Source: Geomicrobium sp. JCM 19038 (GTDB taxonomy: Bacteria; Bacillota; Bacilli; Bacillales; Marinococcaceae). From it: DNA of 64,000 bases. Positions 37,083-45,364 of this stretch are shown one piece after another. How positions within the stretch are numbered: position 1 is the stretch's first letter; every line of letters begins with the position of its first letter. The notes beneath the pieces were generated by a model. That model ran no database searches and was not told the DNA's origin. It saw only the letters and a program-made list of their open reading frames with translations. The position numbers and the translations under genes were made by a program. Location of the stretch: assembly GCF_000698125.1 (NCBI RefSeq), contig NZ_BAXA01000008.1:62001-126000 (forward strand). The letters run 5' to 3'.

Positions 37083-37228
37083 GGTGCAGTGGCGGGGTCG
37101 AGGGTGTAGCTAGAGGGAGCATGGGTGTAGCGAGCGGGATCGAGGGTGTAGCTAGAGGGGTCGAGGGTGTAGCTAGAGGAACCAGTGGTGTAGCTAGAGA
37201 ATCCAGTAGTGTAGCGAGCGCTAGTGGA
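37083..37228. repeat. Tandem array of seven 21-bp units in an intergenic region
   Basis: Units begin GGTGTAGCTAGAGGGGTCGAG or close variants at 37103, 37124, 37145, 37166, 37187 and 37208, exactly 21 bp apart; a 20-bp degenerate copy starts at 37083. It fills the space between a strong terminator and the first YoxD-like gene. Read in one frame it gives GVARGVE-type heptapeptides, but without a ribosome site or start. Confidence 0.9.
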
Positions 37229-37304
37229 GCCTATAGTTTCAATAAATGGACATGCATAGCTAGTTACATTACCATGGTCACAAAGAGAGGGAGGTTGCTG
37301 TTTT

Positions 37305-38027
37305 ATGCAAACAATTCATGGGAAGTACGCGGTAATTACAGGTGCGGGTCGTGGAATTGGCAGGTCGACTGCTCTTGCGCTTGCACGTGAAGGTGTCAAC
37401 GTAGCGCTGGTAGGGAAGACGCTTGAGAATTTGAATAGTGTGCAAAAAGAGGTCGATGCTTATGGTGTTCAGTCGCTAGCCATTCAAATGGATGTAACCG
37501 ATGCATCGAATGTTCAGTCAGCAATCCAAGAAGTGTTACAAACGTTTGGTACGATTGATATTTTAATTAATAATGCGGGTATTGGCGCGTACGGCAAATT
37601 CATGGATTTAACAGAAGACGATTGGGACAATGTTTATGAAGTGAACGTCAAAGGGGTGCTACGTGTCACGCAGGCAGTATTGCCGCACATGATTGAACGA
37701 CGTACCGGGGATATTATTAACATCTCGTCCACATCAGGTTTACGCGGTACGGAAGGATCAAGTGCATACAGTGCTACGAAGTTTGCATTGCATGGACTTA
37801 CAGAGTCTTTAATGAAAGAGATGCGTAAGCATAAAATTCGGGTTCAAAGCCTAAGTCCTAGCCGGGTTATTACTGATTTTGGTGGCGGGAAAAACCGTTT
37901 AACGGATGAAGAAGTGGAGCACTTTATGCAAGCGGGAGACGTAGCTGATGTGATTGTGTCGAAGTTAAAGTTACATCCGCGTATGTTCGTTAAACATTCA
38001 GAGCTTTGGGCAACGGACCCGCAATAA
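37305..38027 (+). CDS. Short-chain dehydrogenase/reductase, YoxD/FabG-like (copy 1)
   Basis: 240 residues. Classical [19 protein letters not shown] for NAD(P) binding, NNAGIGAYG, catalytic Ser in INISSTSGLRG and YSATKFALHGL with the Tyr-x-x-x-Lys pair. It is a paralogue of the next gene, sharing most of the sequence including the C-terminal LKLHPRMFVKHSELWATDP. Annotated relatives are called 3-oxoacyl-ACP reductases, but the substrate is unknown. GGGAGGTTGCTGTTTT precedes ATG 37305. Confidence 0.9.
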   Translation: MQTIHGKYAVITGAGRGIGRSTALALAREGVNVALVGKTLENLNSVQKEVDAYGVQSLAIQMDVTDASNVQSAIQEVLQTFGTIDILINNAGIGAYGKFMDLTEDDWDNVYEVNVKGVLRVTQAVLPHMIERRTGDIINISSTSGLRGTEGSSAYSATKFALHGLTESLMKEMRKHKIRVQSLSPSRVITDFGGGKNRLTDEEVEHFMQAGDVADVIVSKLKLHPRMFVKHSELWATDPQ

Positions 38028-38099
38028 GCGTAGGACGAGACATTTTCACCTGTGCATCGTATAATGAGTGTTCGATTAAAGACATAGGGAGTGAGTTTG

Positions 38100-38816
38100 A
38101 TGCAACAATTAACAGGTAAAACAGCTGTCATTACAGGGGCTGGCCGTGGAATCGGTCGTTCAACAGCAATTGCATTTGCTAAAGAAGGCATTCATGTAGG
38201 CCTCATTGGACGTACGATGGAAAACCTTGAAAACGTCGCAAAAGAGCTCGAGCAGTATGATGTAAACGTAAGTGCTGCTACTGCAAACGTGAGCAATCTG
38301 AGCGAGATGGAAGAAGCGTTCAATCACATCACGAGTGATTTAGGAACAATTGATATTCTTATTAATAATGCGGGTATTGGTAAATTTGGTGGCTTCTTAG
38401 AGCTTTCACCTGACGAGTTCCAAGAAATTATTAATGTAAATCTCAACGGTGTGTATAACGCGACGAGACTTGCACTACCTGCAATGATTGAACAAAAAGC
38501 GGGTGACATTATTAACATCTCATCCACAGCAGGTACTAAAGGTGCGCCTGTAACGAGTGCATATAGTGCATCGAAGTATGCAGTGATGGGTTTAACGGAA
38601 TCACTCATGCTTGAAGTAAGAAAGCATAACGTTCGTGTTTCTGCGTTAACGCCAAGTACAGTAGCTACTGATCTAGCGGTTGATAATGGTCTAACAGATG
38701 GCAATCCAGAAAAAGCAATGCAACCTGAAGATCTAGCAGAGTTGATCGTTGCTCAACTGAAGCTACATCCTCGTGTGTTTGTTAAAACTGCAGGTCTATG
38801 GGCGACAAATCCATAA
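38100..38816 (+). CDS. yoxD: YoxD-like short-chain dehydrogenase (copy 2)
   Basis: 238 residues, nearer to B. subtilis YoxD than copy 1: [59 protein letters not shown] and [20 protein letters not shown]. Tyr-x-x-x-Lys and Ser are intact. ATG 38100 follows AGGGAGTGAG by eight bases; GTG 38091 would overlap it. 72 bases after copy 1, so a tandem duplication that has diverged. Confidence 0.9.
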   Translation: MQQLTGKTAVITGAGRGIGRSTAIAFAKEGIHVGLIGRTMENLENVAKELEQYDVNVSAATANVSNLSEMEEAFNHITSDLGTIDILINNAGIGKFGGFLELSPDEFQEIINVNLNGVYNATRLALPAMIEQKAGDIINISSTAGTKGAPVTSAYSASKYAVMGLTESLMLEVRKHNVRVSALTPSTVATDLAVDNGLTDGNPEKAMQPEDLAELIVAQLKLHPRVFVKTAGLWATNP

Positions 38817-38821
38817 AAAAA

Positions 38822-38845
38822 AATCCCCCGTTATGGGGGATTAAT
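38822..38845 (-). terminator. Terminator shared by convergent yoxD-like and methyltransferase genes
   Basis: AATCCCCC, loop, GGGGGATT. On the minus strand it is followed by nine T, so it best terminates the methyltransferase gene transcript; on the plus strand the tail is only TTAATT. Confidence 0.75.
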
Positions 38846-38943
38846 TGTGGATAAATAACTGTTAACAGACAATTCTAGTTGTTGGAATGTTAACAACATC
38901 GTGAATATGTGCATAAGTTCTATAGGTTATACACTTATTCACA
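38846..38943. promoter_or_regulatory. Cluster of DnaA boxes
   Basis: TGTGGATAA (38846-38854), TGTGCATAA (38908-38916) and TTATTCACA (38935-38943) match the DnaA box TTATNCACA exactly on one strand or the other; TTATACACT (38927-38935) is an 8/9 match joined to the last. They lie in 98 bp between two convergent genes, where no promoter is needed. Confidence 0.65.
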
Positions 38944-38953
38944 AGGTAAATGA

Positions 38954-39706
38954 TTATTTTGTTGCCTCGAACGTAATTGAGGTTGCGCCTTGATGTGCAG
39001 GTTGTTGATAAGTATAGTCGCTTGAAACGACGATGTTCGTAAAGCCCACTTCATTCAAAAAACTTCGAAATTCTTCGACACCATACCACCGAATTGCAAG
39101 CGTTTGTAATTCTGTATCGGTTTTTTCACCGTTCGTCCATTTCTCATACACAATTTCTTTCGTAAATGTTTGCTCAATCCAATTGTTTGATAGCAGCATA
39201 CTTGTCATCCGGATCCCTGTTTCTTCAGAAAGATGGAAATGAGACACCGTACGATCATCTTCAATCGGACCAGGTGCAATAATGTCTAAAATGAGTTTGC
39301 CACCTTCTTCGAGGTGGTGATAAAAGTTCTGCAGTGCCGTTTTGGCAAGTTCACGAGAAGTGAGTAGCGAAAAGGAACCGGTTGGTACGATGATTGCACC
39401 GAATTTTTGATGCAACTGAACCGTTGTAATATCATCTTGAATTAATGTAGGATTGTAACCGTTGTTCGTTGCATACGACCTGCATAGATCTAGCATTTCT
39501 TTAGACGTGTCAACACCGACGACTTGAAATCCAGCATCAATCAGCGGAAAAAGCATGCGCCCAGTTCCAGAAGCAGGTTCTAGAATCGGTGAGGTGACAT
39601 GTTGTAAGCGTGAGATGTAATATGGAATGTCACCATTAATGGAACTGCCAATCGGTTTTGTTTTTTCGTAAACTGCTGTAGATAATTCTCCATATGATTT
39701 GTACAT
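38954..39706 (-). CDS. Class I SAM-dependent methyltransferase
   Basis: 250 residues. Motif I ILEPASGTGRMLFPLIDAGF (about residues 55-75), motif II VVGVDTSKEML and IQDDITTVQL; the acidic post-I residue is Asp. C-terminal half has the mixed sheet of Methyltransf_25-type proteins (ILDIIAPGPIEDD). The substrate is unknown. Divergent from the serpin gene by 76 bases; GGGGGACAAC precedes ATG 39706. Confidence 0.88.
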   Translation of the reverse strand: MYKSYGELSTAVYEKTKPIGSSINGDIPYYISRLQHVTSPILEPASGTGRMLFPLIDAGFQVVGVDTSKEMLDLCRSYATNNGYNPTLIQDDITTVQLHQKFGAIIVPTGSFSLLTSRELAKTALQNFYHHLEEGGKLILDIIAPGPIEDDRTVSHFHLSEETGIRMTSMLLSNNWIEQTFTKEIVYEKWTNGEKTDTELQTLAIRWYGVEEFRSFLNEVGFTNIVVSSDYTYQQPAHQGATSITFEATK

Positions 39707-39782
39707 GTTGTCCCCCTTTTATCATTTCATTGTAACGCTTTTGTCAAGAATACCGAATAGTAAGATAAAAAGGGGGCGTCAG

Positions 39783-40955
39783 GTGAGATGGTGGACAAGT
39801 ATTGGAGGTGTTGCTTTAATGGCCGGATTGACTGGATGTGGCGTGACATCGAGTGAACAAGTAAATGCGAATCTTGAAGAATCACTAGAGCAAAATCGTC
39901 AACTTGAGTTTGCAGTGCAATTAGTAGATCACGAAGATGAAGGCAATCATGTGATGTCGCCTTTTAGTATTTATTTAAGCTTAATGATGGTCGCTAACGG
40001 GACGAGTGGTGACAGTGAACAAGAGATCTATACAGCGCTTCAGTTAGATGATGTCGATCGTGAAGAAGAAAATAGAAAGATTCATGACTGGTTAACCTAT
40101 TTGTCAATGGATCGAGACGTCGAAATCGGCATTGCGAATTCGATTTGGGCGAAAGAGCATGTCACGTTCCTTGAGCGTTACGTCGCTACGATTGAGGACA
40201 CGTTCTATGGAGAGGCGCGGGAATTAACAGGGGTTAAGGGAATTAACGACTGGGTAAGTGGCAAAACGAAGGGTGAAATTAATCGAATAGTCGAAGAAGA
40301 ACTGTCCGAGTCAATCGTGGCACTACTCGTTAATGCTACTTATTTTTATGGAGAGTGGCAGTTTCCGTTTACTCTATTAGAAGGGCACAATGAGAAGTTT
40401 ACAAATCTAGATGGGTCAGTGGAGTCCGTTGAATGGATGAACCGTGTTGATGATTTTCGTTATGTTGAAGGTGAGCAATATCAAGCAGTCCAGCTTTCGT
40501 ATGCTGATGAAGAGACATCATTGAAAATTGTTTTGCCAGATGAAGGAGCATTTACAGACGTCTTACACGAAATACCAGCGATCATGAGCAACAAAAAGTG
40601 GTCAACAGAGGAAGTGAATGTGCAAATCCCGACGTTTGAGCTTGACCACAACTATAATTTGAACAATGTATTGCAACAATTAGGCATGGAAACGATTTTT
40701 ACTTATATGGAAAACAACATGTTTGAAGAAAATAAAATGAATTACGCTATTGATGATGTTATTCATAAAGCGACTATCGAAGTCGATGAAAAAGGAACCG
40801 AAGCAGCAGCGGCAACTGCTGTATCTGTAATAGAAACGAGCGCGTCGATGACATCTCCAATTAATTTCACCGCTAATCGACCATTTTATTTTCTAATTGA
40901 ACATGAGCCAACTGGTGCAACATTGTTCTTTGGCTCTTATGCAGAGGTAAATTAA
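39783..40955 (+). CDS. Serpin-family protease inhibitor, lipoprotein
   Basis: 390 residues. The N-terminus RWWTSIGGVALMAGLTGC is a lipoprotein signal with lipobox LTGC (Cys about residue 19). The serpin fold follows: NHVMSPFSIYLSLMMVANG, IANSIWAKEHV, LLVNATYFYGEWQFPF, and the reactive loop hinge EKGTEAAAATAVSV before NFTANRPFYFLIEH and ATLFFGSYAEV. The small-residue hinge (T at P14, A at P12-P9) marks an inhibitory serpin. The P1 position lies in IETSASM, four residues longer than usual, so it is uncertain. GTG 39783 follows AGGGGGCG. Confidence 0.93.
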   Translation: MRWWTSIGGVALMAGLTGCGVTSSEQVNANLEESLEQNRQLEFAVQLVDHEDEGNHVMSPFSIYLSLMMVANGTSGDSEQEIYTALQLDDVDREEENRKIHDWLTYLSMDRDVEIGIANSIWAKEHVTFLERYVATIEDTFYGEARELTGVKGINDWVSGKTKGEINRIVEEELSESIVALLVNATYFYGEWQFPFTLLEGHNEKFTNLDGSVESVEWMNRVDDFRYVEGEQYQAVQLSYADEETSLKIVLPDEGAFTDVLHEIPAIMSNKKWSTEEVNVQIPTFELDHNYNLNNVLQQLGMETIFTYMENNMFEENKMNYAIDDVIHKATIEVDEKGTEAAAATAVSVIETSASMTSPINFTANRPFYFLIEHEPTGATLFFGSYAEVN

Positions 40956-40970
40956 ATTTTAAAATCATTA

Positions 40971-41001
40971 TTGACTCTAACGTTACGTCAGCCCTTATCG
41001 T
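40971..41001 (+). promoter_or_regulatory. MerR-type promoter with 19-bp spacer and dyad operator
   Basis: TTGACT at 40971-40976, 19-bp spacer, TATCGT at 40996-41001. The spacer holds a dyad around TAACGTTA with TGAC and GTCA arms. Overlong spacers with a central dyad are the hallmark of MerR-activated promoters, so the regulator just downstream probably activates itself. Confidence 0.7.
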
Positions 41002-41023
41002 CAAATGTGAAGGAGGGAATGCA

Positions 41024-41749
41024 ATGCTGCAAGTGAAGGAAGTATCAAAGCTAACCGGTGTTAGTGTGCGCACACTTCATCATTATGATCACATCGGTTT
41101 GTTAACACCGGAGAGTGCGACAGAATCGGGGTATCGCCTCTATTCACAAAAAGACTTAATGCATTTACAAGAAATTCTTTTCTTTCGAGAGCTAGGCTTC
41201 CCTCTGAAACAAATAAAATCCCTCATGAGTGATCCTTCATATTCACGAAGTGATGCGTTGCGTATGCAAAAACGATTGTTAACCGACCGTGTTACGCACA
41301 TTCAAGGAATGATTGAGATGATTGATGGGACACTTGAGCAGCGAGAAGGAGATCTTGATATGACTGAAGAACGTCATTTTAAAGGATTTAAATTTAGTGA
41401 AAGTGATTCGTATGAAGCTGAAGCAAGAGAGTTGTACGGTGATCAGGCTGTAGATGAAGGCAAAGCGAAGATCAAAGGAAATGAACAAGCGCTTCAAGAA
41501 GAAATGAATGATATTTACCGTGAGTTAGCACAGACGATGGAACACAACCCAACGTCAAAAGAGGCACAGGTGGCAATTGAGCAGTGGTACAACTACTTGA
41601 ATCGAATGGGTTCATACTCAAAAGAAGCATTTGCCGGTCTTGGCGAAATGTACATCAGTGATGAGCGTTTCCAACAGAATATTGATCAATTTCGACCAGG
41701 CTTAGCCGAGTGGATGCGTGATGCGATGAAGGTATACGCAGGAAATTAA
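41024..41749 (+). CDS. MerR-family regulator with TipAS domain (TipAL/Mta-like)
   Basis: 241 residues. Winged helix VKEVSKLTGVSVRTLHHYDH with IGLLTPESATESGYRLYS, dimer helix (about 80-115), then a C-terminal TipAS drug-binding domain (residues 130-241; WYNYLNRMGSYSKEAFAGLG). It activates its promoter when a hydrophobic drug binds. A paralogue is at the left edge of the window. GAAGGAGGGAATGCA precedes ATG 41024; a perfect terminator follows. No efflux gene is in the same transcript. Confidence 0.92.
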   Translation: MLQVKEVSKLTGVSVRTLHHYDHIGLLTPESATESGYRLYSQKDLMHLQEILFFRELGFPLKQIKSLMSDPSYSRSDALRMQKRLLTDRVTHIQGMIEMIDGTLEQREGDLDMTEERHFKGFKFSESDSYEAEARELYGDQAVDEGKAKIKGNEQALQEEMNDIYRELAQTMEHNPTSKEAQVAIEQWYNYLNRMGSYSKEAFAGLGEMYISDERFQQNIDQFRPGLAEWMRDAMKVYAGN

Positions 41750-41751
41750 GT

Positions 41752-41789
41752 GTATAAAAGCAAAGGGAATTTTCCCTTTGCTTTTATAC
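41752..41789 (+). terminator. Rho-independent terminator, perfect 18-bp stem
   Basis: GTATAAAAGCAAAGGGAA, two-base loop, TTCCCTTTGCTTTTATAC; the T-rich arm acts in both directions. Confidence 0.9.
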
Positions 41790-41847
41790 GTTTAACTATT
41801 AAATCTAGCCTACAACGTTAAATTATTTCCTAGGAAATAGTAGATGA

Positions 41848-42557
41848 TTATGTGTACCGTTGTTTTCGATATACGACTGCAAAAATAATACTTATAACGA
41901 TAATCCAACAGAGCGACACAACTAAACTAAACCACGGGAACGAACCACCGTAATAACCTACATAAAAAGCATCGTAAAAGATCTCGATCGGTAGAAAGCG
42001 TTTAATTGTATAAATGAAGCTACATTGTACAGATCAGCCATTGAAGAAATAAAATACATACCCATAATAATTGGAAATAGTGTGATCATGATTTGTCCAT
42101 TATTGTTCGCGAGAAGTCCTACCGTTGAAGATAATACAATGCAAAAAAATGCGACAGGAATCACAGCAACGAGGAAATAACCCCACGATATTGGAACTTG
42201 TAGAATGAGTAAGCTCAGAAGTACCCCAATAAGTGATAAACAGAAATAGTGAATGTTTTTACCGATTAATAGTTCTGCGATGCTTGTTGGGGTATAAAGC
42301 AACATTCGGAGTGTCCCTTTCTCTTTTTCTTCCGCAAGCGAGTTGGCGGGGACAACCCCAGAGATAAATAAAAGGTTTAGCAAGATTACACCAACGTACA
42401 TCTCAAACATCATGTCTAGATCCCTTGGCATCACGTAAGCAAACATCAGTGCCATTCCGACGGGAATTAGCAACACAGGGACGATATTCGCGCTCTTCAT
42501 CGAGTCTTTACGATCTTTACGTACAATTGCAAAAATTCTTTTCATCGATAGGCTCAT
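41848..42557 (-). CDS. ABC-2 type permease, frameshifted
   Basis: About six helices: VPVLLIPVGMALMFAYVMP, VGVILLNLLFISGVVPANSL, the conserved EEKEKGTLRMLLYTPTSIAE loop, then three helices. The first frame ends at 41958; the sense continues FLPIEIFYDAFYVGYYGG to RKQRYT and TAA 41848. One missing T near 42005-42015 restores 236 aa. With the ATPase upstream (four-base overlap) it forms a NatAB-like or antimicrobial-peptide exporter. Substrate unknown. Confidence 0.8.
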
Positions 42558-43398
42558 GCGAATTTCCTCCCGGTTACGTCTAAAAAGATGTCGGTTAATG
42601 AAGGTTCGTCACTGTGGATCGATTGTACTTTACGACTTTCAATGGCGCTTCGAAGTGACGTCATTCCCGTATAACTATTGTTGAAAGTCTCAACGTTCCC
42701 GTCAGCGAATGTCACCGTAACCGTCGGTGCAGCATACGTGCTACGGATTTGAACAGGTTCGTCACAAAGATAAATCGTACCGTCAATCATAAATGCCACA
42801 CGGTGACAGAGCGATTCAATTTCGTTCATATCATGAGACGTTAGAAAAATGGTTGAGCCTTGTTCATTGAGTTGACGTAAAAACGCATGCACATTTGCTT
42901 TTGCGCTCGGGTCAAGGGAAGCAGTCGGTTCATCGAGAATTAAGATTTCGGGAGCATGAATGAGCGCTGAGGTAGATTCGCTCGTTGCTTCATCCCTTTT
43001 GATAAACTTTTGTAGGCGGTCTTTTTTGATGAGGCTAATCCGACCTGTTCCAACAAGTCTTCTATGGTACTCACGGGTCGTTCATATAGGGAAGCTAGGA
43101 AACGTAAGTTGTCATACAAACTCAATCGTTCGTAGAGCACACTCCGATCACTAAGAATTCCCATTTTGCTAAGCAATTGAGTATGATTGCCTGTAACACT
43201 TTCACCAAATACACGAATCGTCCCTTCGCTAGGCTTTAATTGATCGGTGAGTAACTTAATCGACGTTGTTTTTCCTACACCGCTAGGACCGACGAGGCCA
43301 AATATTTCTCCTTCTTTAATCGAGAAGTTCACGTCTGTGAGGGCCTTTTTCTCTTTGAATTGCTTGTGTACATCTTCAAATTCAATGATTGCATTCAT
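42554..43398 (-). CDS. ABC exporter ATPase (NatA-like), frameshifted
   Basis: Walker A GLVGPSGVGKTTSIKLL, Q-loop MGILSDRSVLYERLSL, signature LSKGMKQRANL, then after the break Walker B EILILDEPTASLDPSAKA, His switch LTSHDMNEIESLCHR and a C-terminal domain of about 60 residues. The two frames meet near 42962-42968; one missing base restores 281 aa. It overlaps the permease gene (ATGA) downstream and the LytTR fusion gene upstream, so all three are translationally coupled. Confidence 0.85.
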
Positions 43399-44455
43399 AC
43401 CATCATCCCTTTCACGTTCAGTTTGCGGGAAGATGAATTAACTAGCATTAAGTTTACGGTGAGTAGTGCACAGAGCAATGCGAATGGTGCACAATTGAAC
43501 GTGAAATTACAGGCGATGCCGAGCGTTTCATAAAGTAAAGGCAATTTGCTTTTAGCAAGTGGAACGCCATCCGGGTATTTTGCAATTACGACGGTGTAAC
43601 TATTTCTCGTCCATTGCATGACTTCTCGAACTCGCTGTAAATTGACGAGATAGGAGCGGTGTGTTCGAAAGAAGCCGAACGGTACTAACTGTTGTTCAAG
43701 TGCTTGCAGTGTAAATGGAGAAACGTAAGACTGTTCGTTCACATAAAGCAAACACTCTCCATCAATCGCTTCAATATAATCAATTTCTTCAGGATTAAAT
43801 AGCAATGTCTTTTCTGCTTGTTTCGCTGCAATCTTTTTAAACGGAGTAGGAAGAGCATCCTTATTTGAGAGTTCCACAAGCGTCGTATTCGTCATTTTAT
43901 ATTGTCGACCGAGGCTGAAAGTTTCAACATCATAATCAGATAATGTGAGAAGAACCGCTTTTGCACGATTAGAATAATGGATTAAGTTGTTAGAAATTAG
44001 CTGCTTCGTTTCATGGTCAACACCGATGTATGGGTTTTCTAAGATGACAATTGAAGGGTCATGAACAATTGCTCGGGCAATTAATACGCGACGCTTAATA
44101 GAGTCATCTAAATCTAAATAACGCATTGATTGGAATGACGTAAGTCCCATGTGGATAAGATTTCGTTTAAATCAGTCTTTGAATTGTACATGTTATGAAA
44201 GAATGCGAGGTTGTCAATCACGGAAAGTCGTTCATAGAGCGTATCTTCTAACATAAAGTAACCGATCCCTTTTTGTTGACTGAATGTTATGTGATCGGCG
44301 TTTTGACGTTGAGTATGTAAGTAATGAAGTAGGACATTCCCTTGTTTTGCACTACAATGAATGATTGTGAAATCTCCTTCGTTCACAGTTAAATCAAATG
44401 AAGGAACAATCCTATGACCGTGTTGAATGATTTCTACGTTTGTCATCGTATACAT
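43395..44455 (-). CDS. Degenerate ABC ATPase domain fused to a LytTR DNA-binding domain, frameshifted
   Basis: 353 residues after restoring one missing base near 44133-44137. Residues 1-200 align with an ABC cassette (VNEGDFTIIHCSAKQG, FMLEDTLYERLSVIDNLAFF, RRVLIARAIVHDPSIVILEN), but Walker A lacks GK(S/T), Walker B ends EN and LSGGQ is lost, so it should not hydrolyse ATP. Residues 215-310 are a LytTR domain (INEPEEIDYIEAIDG-like, SPFTLQALEQQLVPFGFFRT, HRSYLVNLQRVREVM). The C-terminal tail is hydrophobic (FALLCALLTVNLMLVN). It leads the exporter operon and probably regulates it. ATG 44455 follows GGAGGCATTAGT. Confidence 0.82.
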
Positions 44456-44514
44456 ACTAATGCCTCCAATCTCTATCACGTTTAGTATATCGTCTCTGAA
44501 CAGTGTTTTAAACT

Positions 44515-44553
44515 AGAAAAACCACAAAGGGACTGACCCTTTGTGGTTTTTCT
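44515..44553 (-). terminator. Terminator of the small multidrug export gene
   Basis: AGAAAAACCACAAAGGG, loop ACTGA, CCCTTTGTGGTTTTTCT; minus-strand T tail, between the 44561 stop and the LytTR fusion gene. Confidence 0.9.
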
Positions 44554-44560
44554 TACCTTT

Positions 44561-45043
44561 TTAGTTGAATCCAACAAACCCGCCAAATGCAGCACCAATG
44601 ATTACCCAGAGGAGAATACTAATCGTGTGCCAGAAGATGACACGTTTCTTATCCGCGCCTGCAGCAAGGGAGATAAAGGCAGCAATATGACCTGATGCGA
44701 CTGCAGGAGCGATAATTGCAAGACCTGGTACACCGTATTTGTCGTACGTCTCTTGTGCCTTTTTCGCGCGGCCTTGAATAAATCCGCCACTTTTCCCAGA
44801 ATTCCGATTACGCAACCACGTGAACAATGCGTTAAACGGGAGGATGACGAGCATAACAGAGATCCAGTTCCCTACAAAACTAGCCAGTGCAGATGTTATA
44901 GCTGATACACCGATAAACGAACCGACAAATGCTCCGAAAAATCCTTCTAGAAAAGGAATGACTCCAATGAGAGCAATCCCAAGGTGTTGCAATAAAGGAT
45001 TCATTTCCATGAGATTTATAATAAATTCTTGTAAAAGTTCCAT
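44561..45043 (-). CDS. Small multidrug export protein family (COG2426) membrane protein
   Basis: 160 residues, four to five helices. HLGIALIGVIPFLEGFFGAF, GNWISVMLVILPFNALFTW, the basic loop GRAKKAQETYDKYGVPGLAI and APAVASGHIAAFISLAAGA match the COG2426 group, named for drug export but with little direct evidence. AAGGAGCGAATTT precedes ATG 45043. It is ended by its own terminator. Confidence 0.8.
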   Translation of the reverse strand: MELLQEFIINLMEMNPLLQHLGIALIGVIPFLEGFFGAFVGSFIGVSAITSALASFVGNWISVMLVILPFNALFTWLRNRNSGKSGGFIQGRAKKAQETYDKYGVPGLAIIAPAVASGHIAAFISLAAGADKKRVIFWHTISILLWVIIGAAFGGFVGFN

Positions 45044-45142
45044 TGTAAATTCGCTCCTTAAGTGATGAAATATCTTATTTACATTTAGTATACGAGGGCT
45101 ATTTCGATTATCGGTATGTTTCGTTTAAGAAGGTACGTTTTG

Positions 45143-45240
45143 TGTCATAAAGCGTCTTAGTTGGCACGAAACGTCCGATAAAGACGCTTCGTAACACGAT
45201 GGATGTCGTAAAGCGTCCAAATCCTGTCGCGAAGCGTACA
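45143..45240. repeat. Degenerate repeats of TGTCGTAAAGCGTCC in a 320-bp gene-free region
   Basis: Copies: TGTCATAAAGCGTC (45143), TGGCACGAAACGTC (45162), an inverted GAAGCGTC near 45183-45190, TGTCGTAAAGCGTCC (45204) and TGTCGCGAAGCGTAC (45225, exactly 21 bp later). The rest of 45044-45364 holds the promoter of the surface-protein gene and AT-rich sequence, and I see no gene. Confidence 0.6.
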
Positions 45241-45282
45241 CAGACTTAATAAAAATGTATTTTTTTATTTTTCAAAAAAGGA

Positions 45283-45310
45283 GTGACTTTTTTTGGGAAA
45301 TCATTATAAT
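45283..45310 (+). promoter_or_regulatory. Sigma-A promoter of the surface-protein/sortase pair
   Basis: GTGACT at 45283-45288, 16-bp spacer and a perfect TATAAT at 45305-45310; start near 45317, about 48 nt before the chosen ATG. Confidence 0.5.
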
Positions 45311-45364
45311 AAGATCAGCTTCACAAATTTGTACCACTAACTCATGGGAAGAAGGAAAAAGAAG

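Noticed and set aside
37083-37228. CRISPR array
   Set aside because: Units are head-to-tail without spacers, are only 21 bp, and no cas gene is near.
37052-37390. Open frame across the 21-bp repeats encoding GVARGVE-type heptapeptides
   Set aside because: It begins in a terminator, has no ribosome site, and runs out of frame into the start of the dehydrogenase gene. A 21-bp repeat keeps any frame open by itself.
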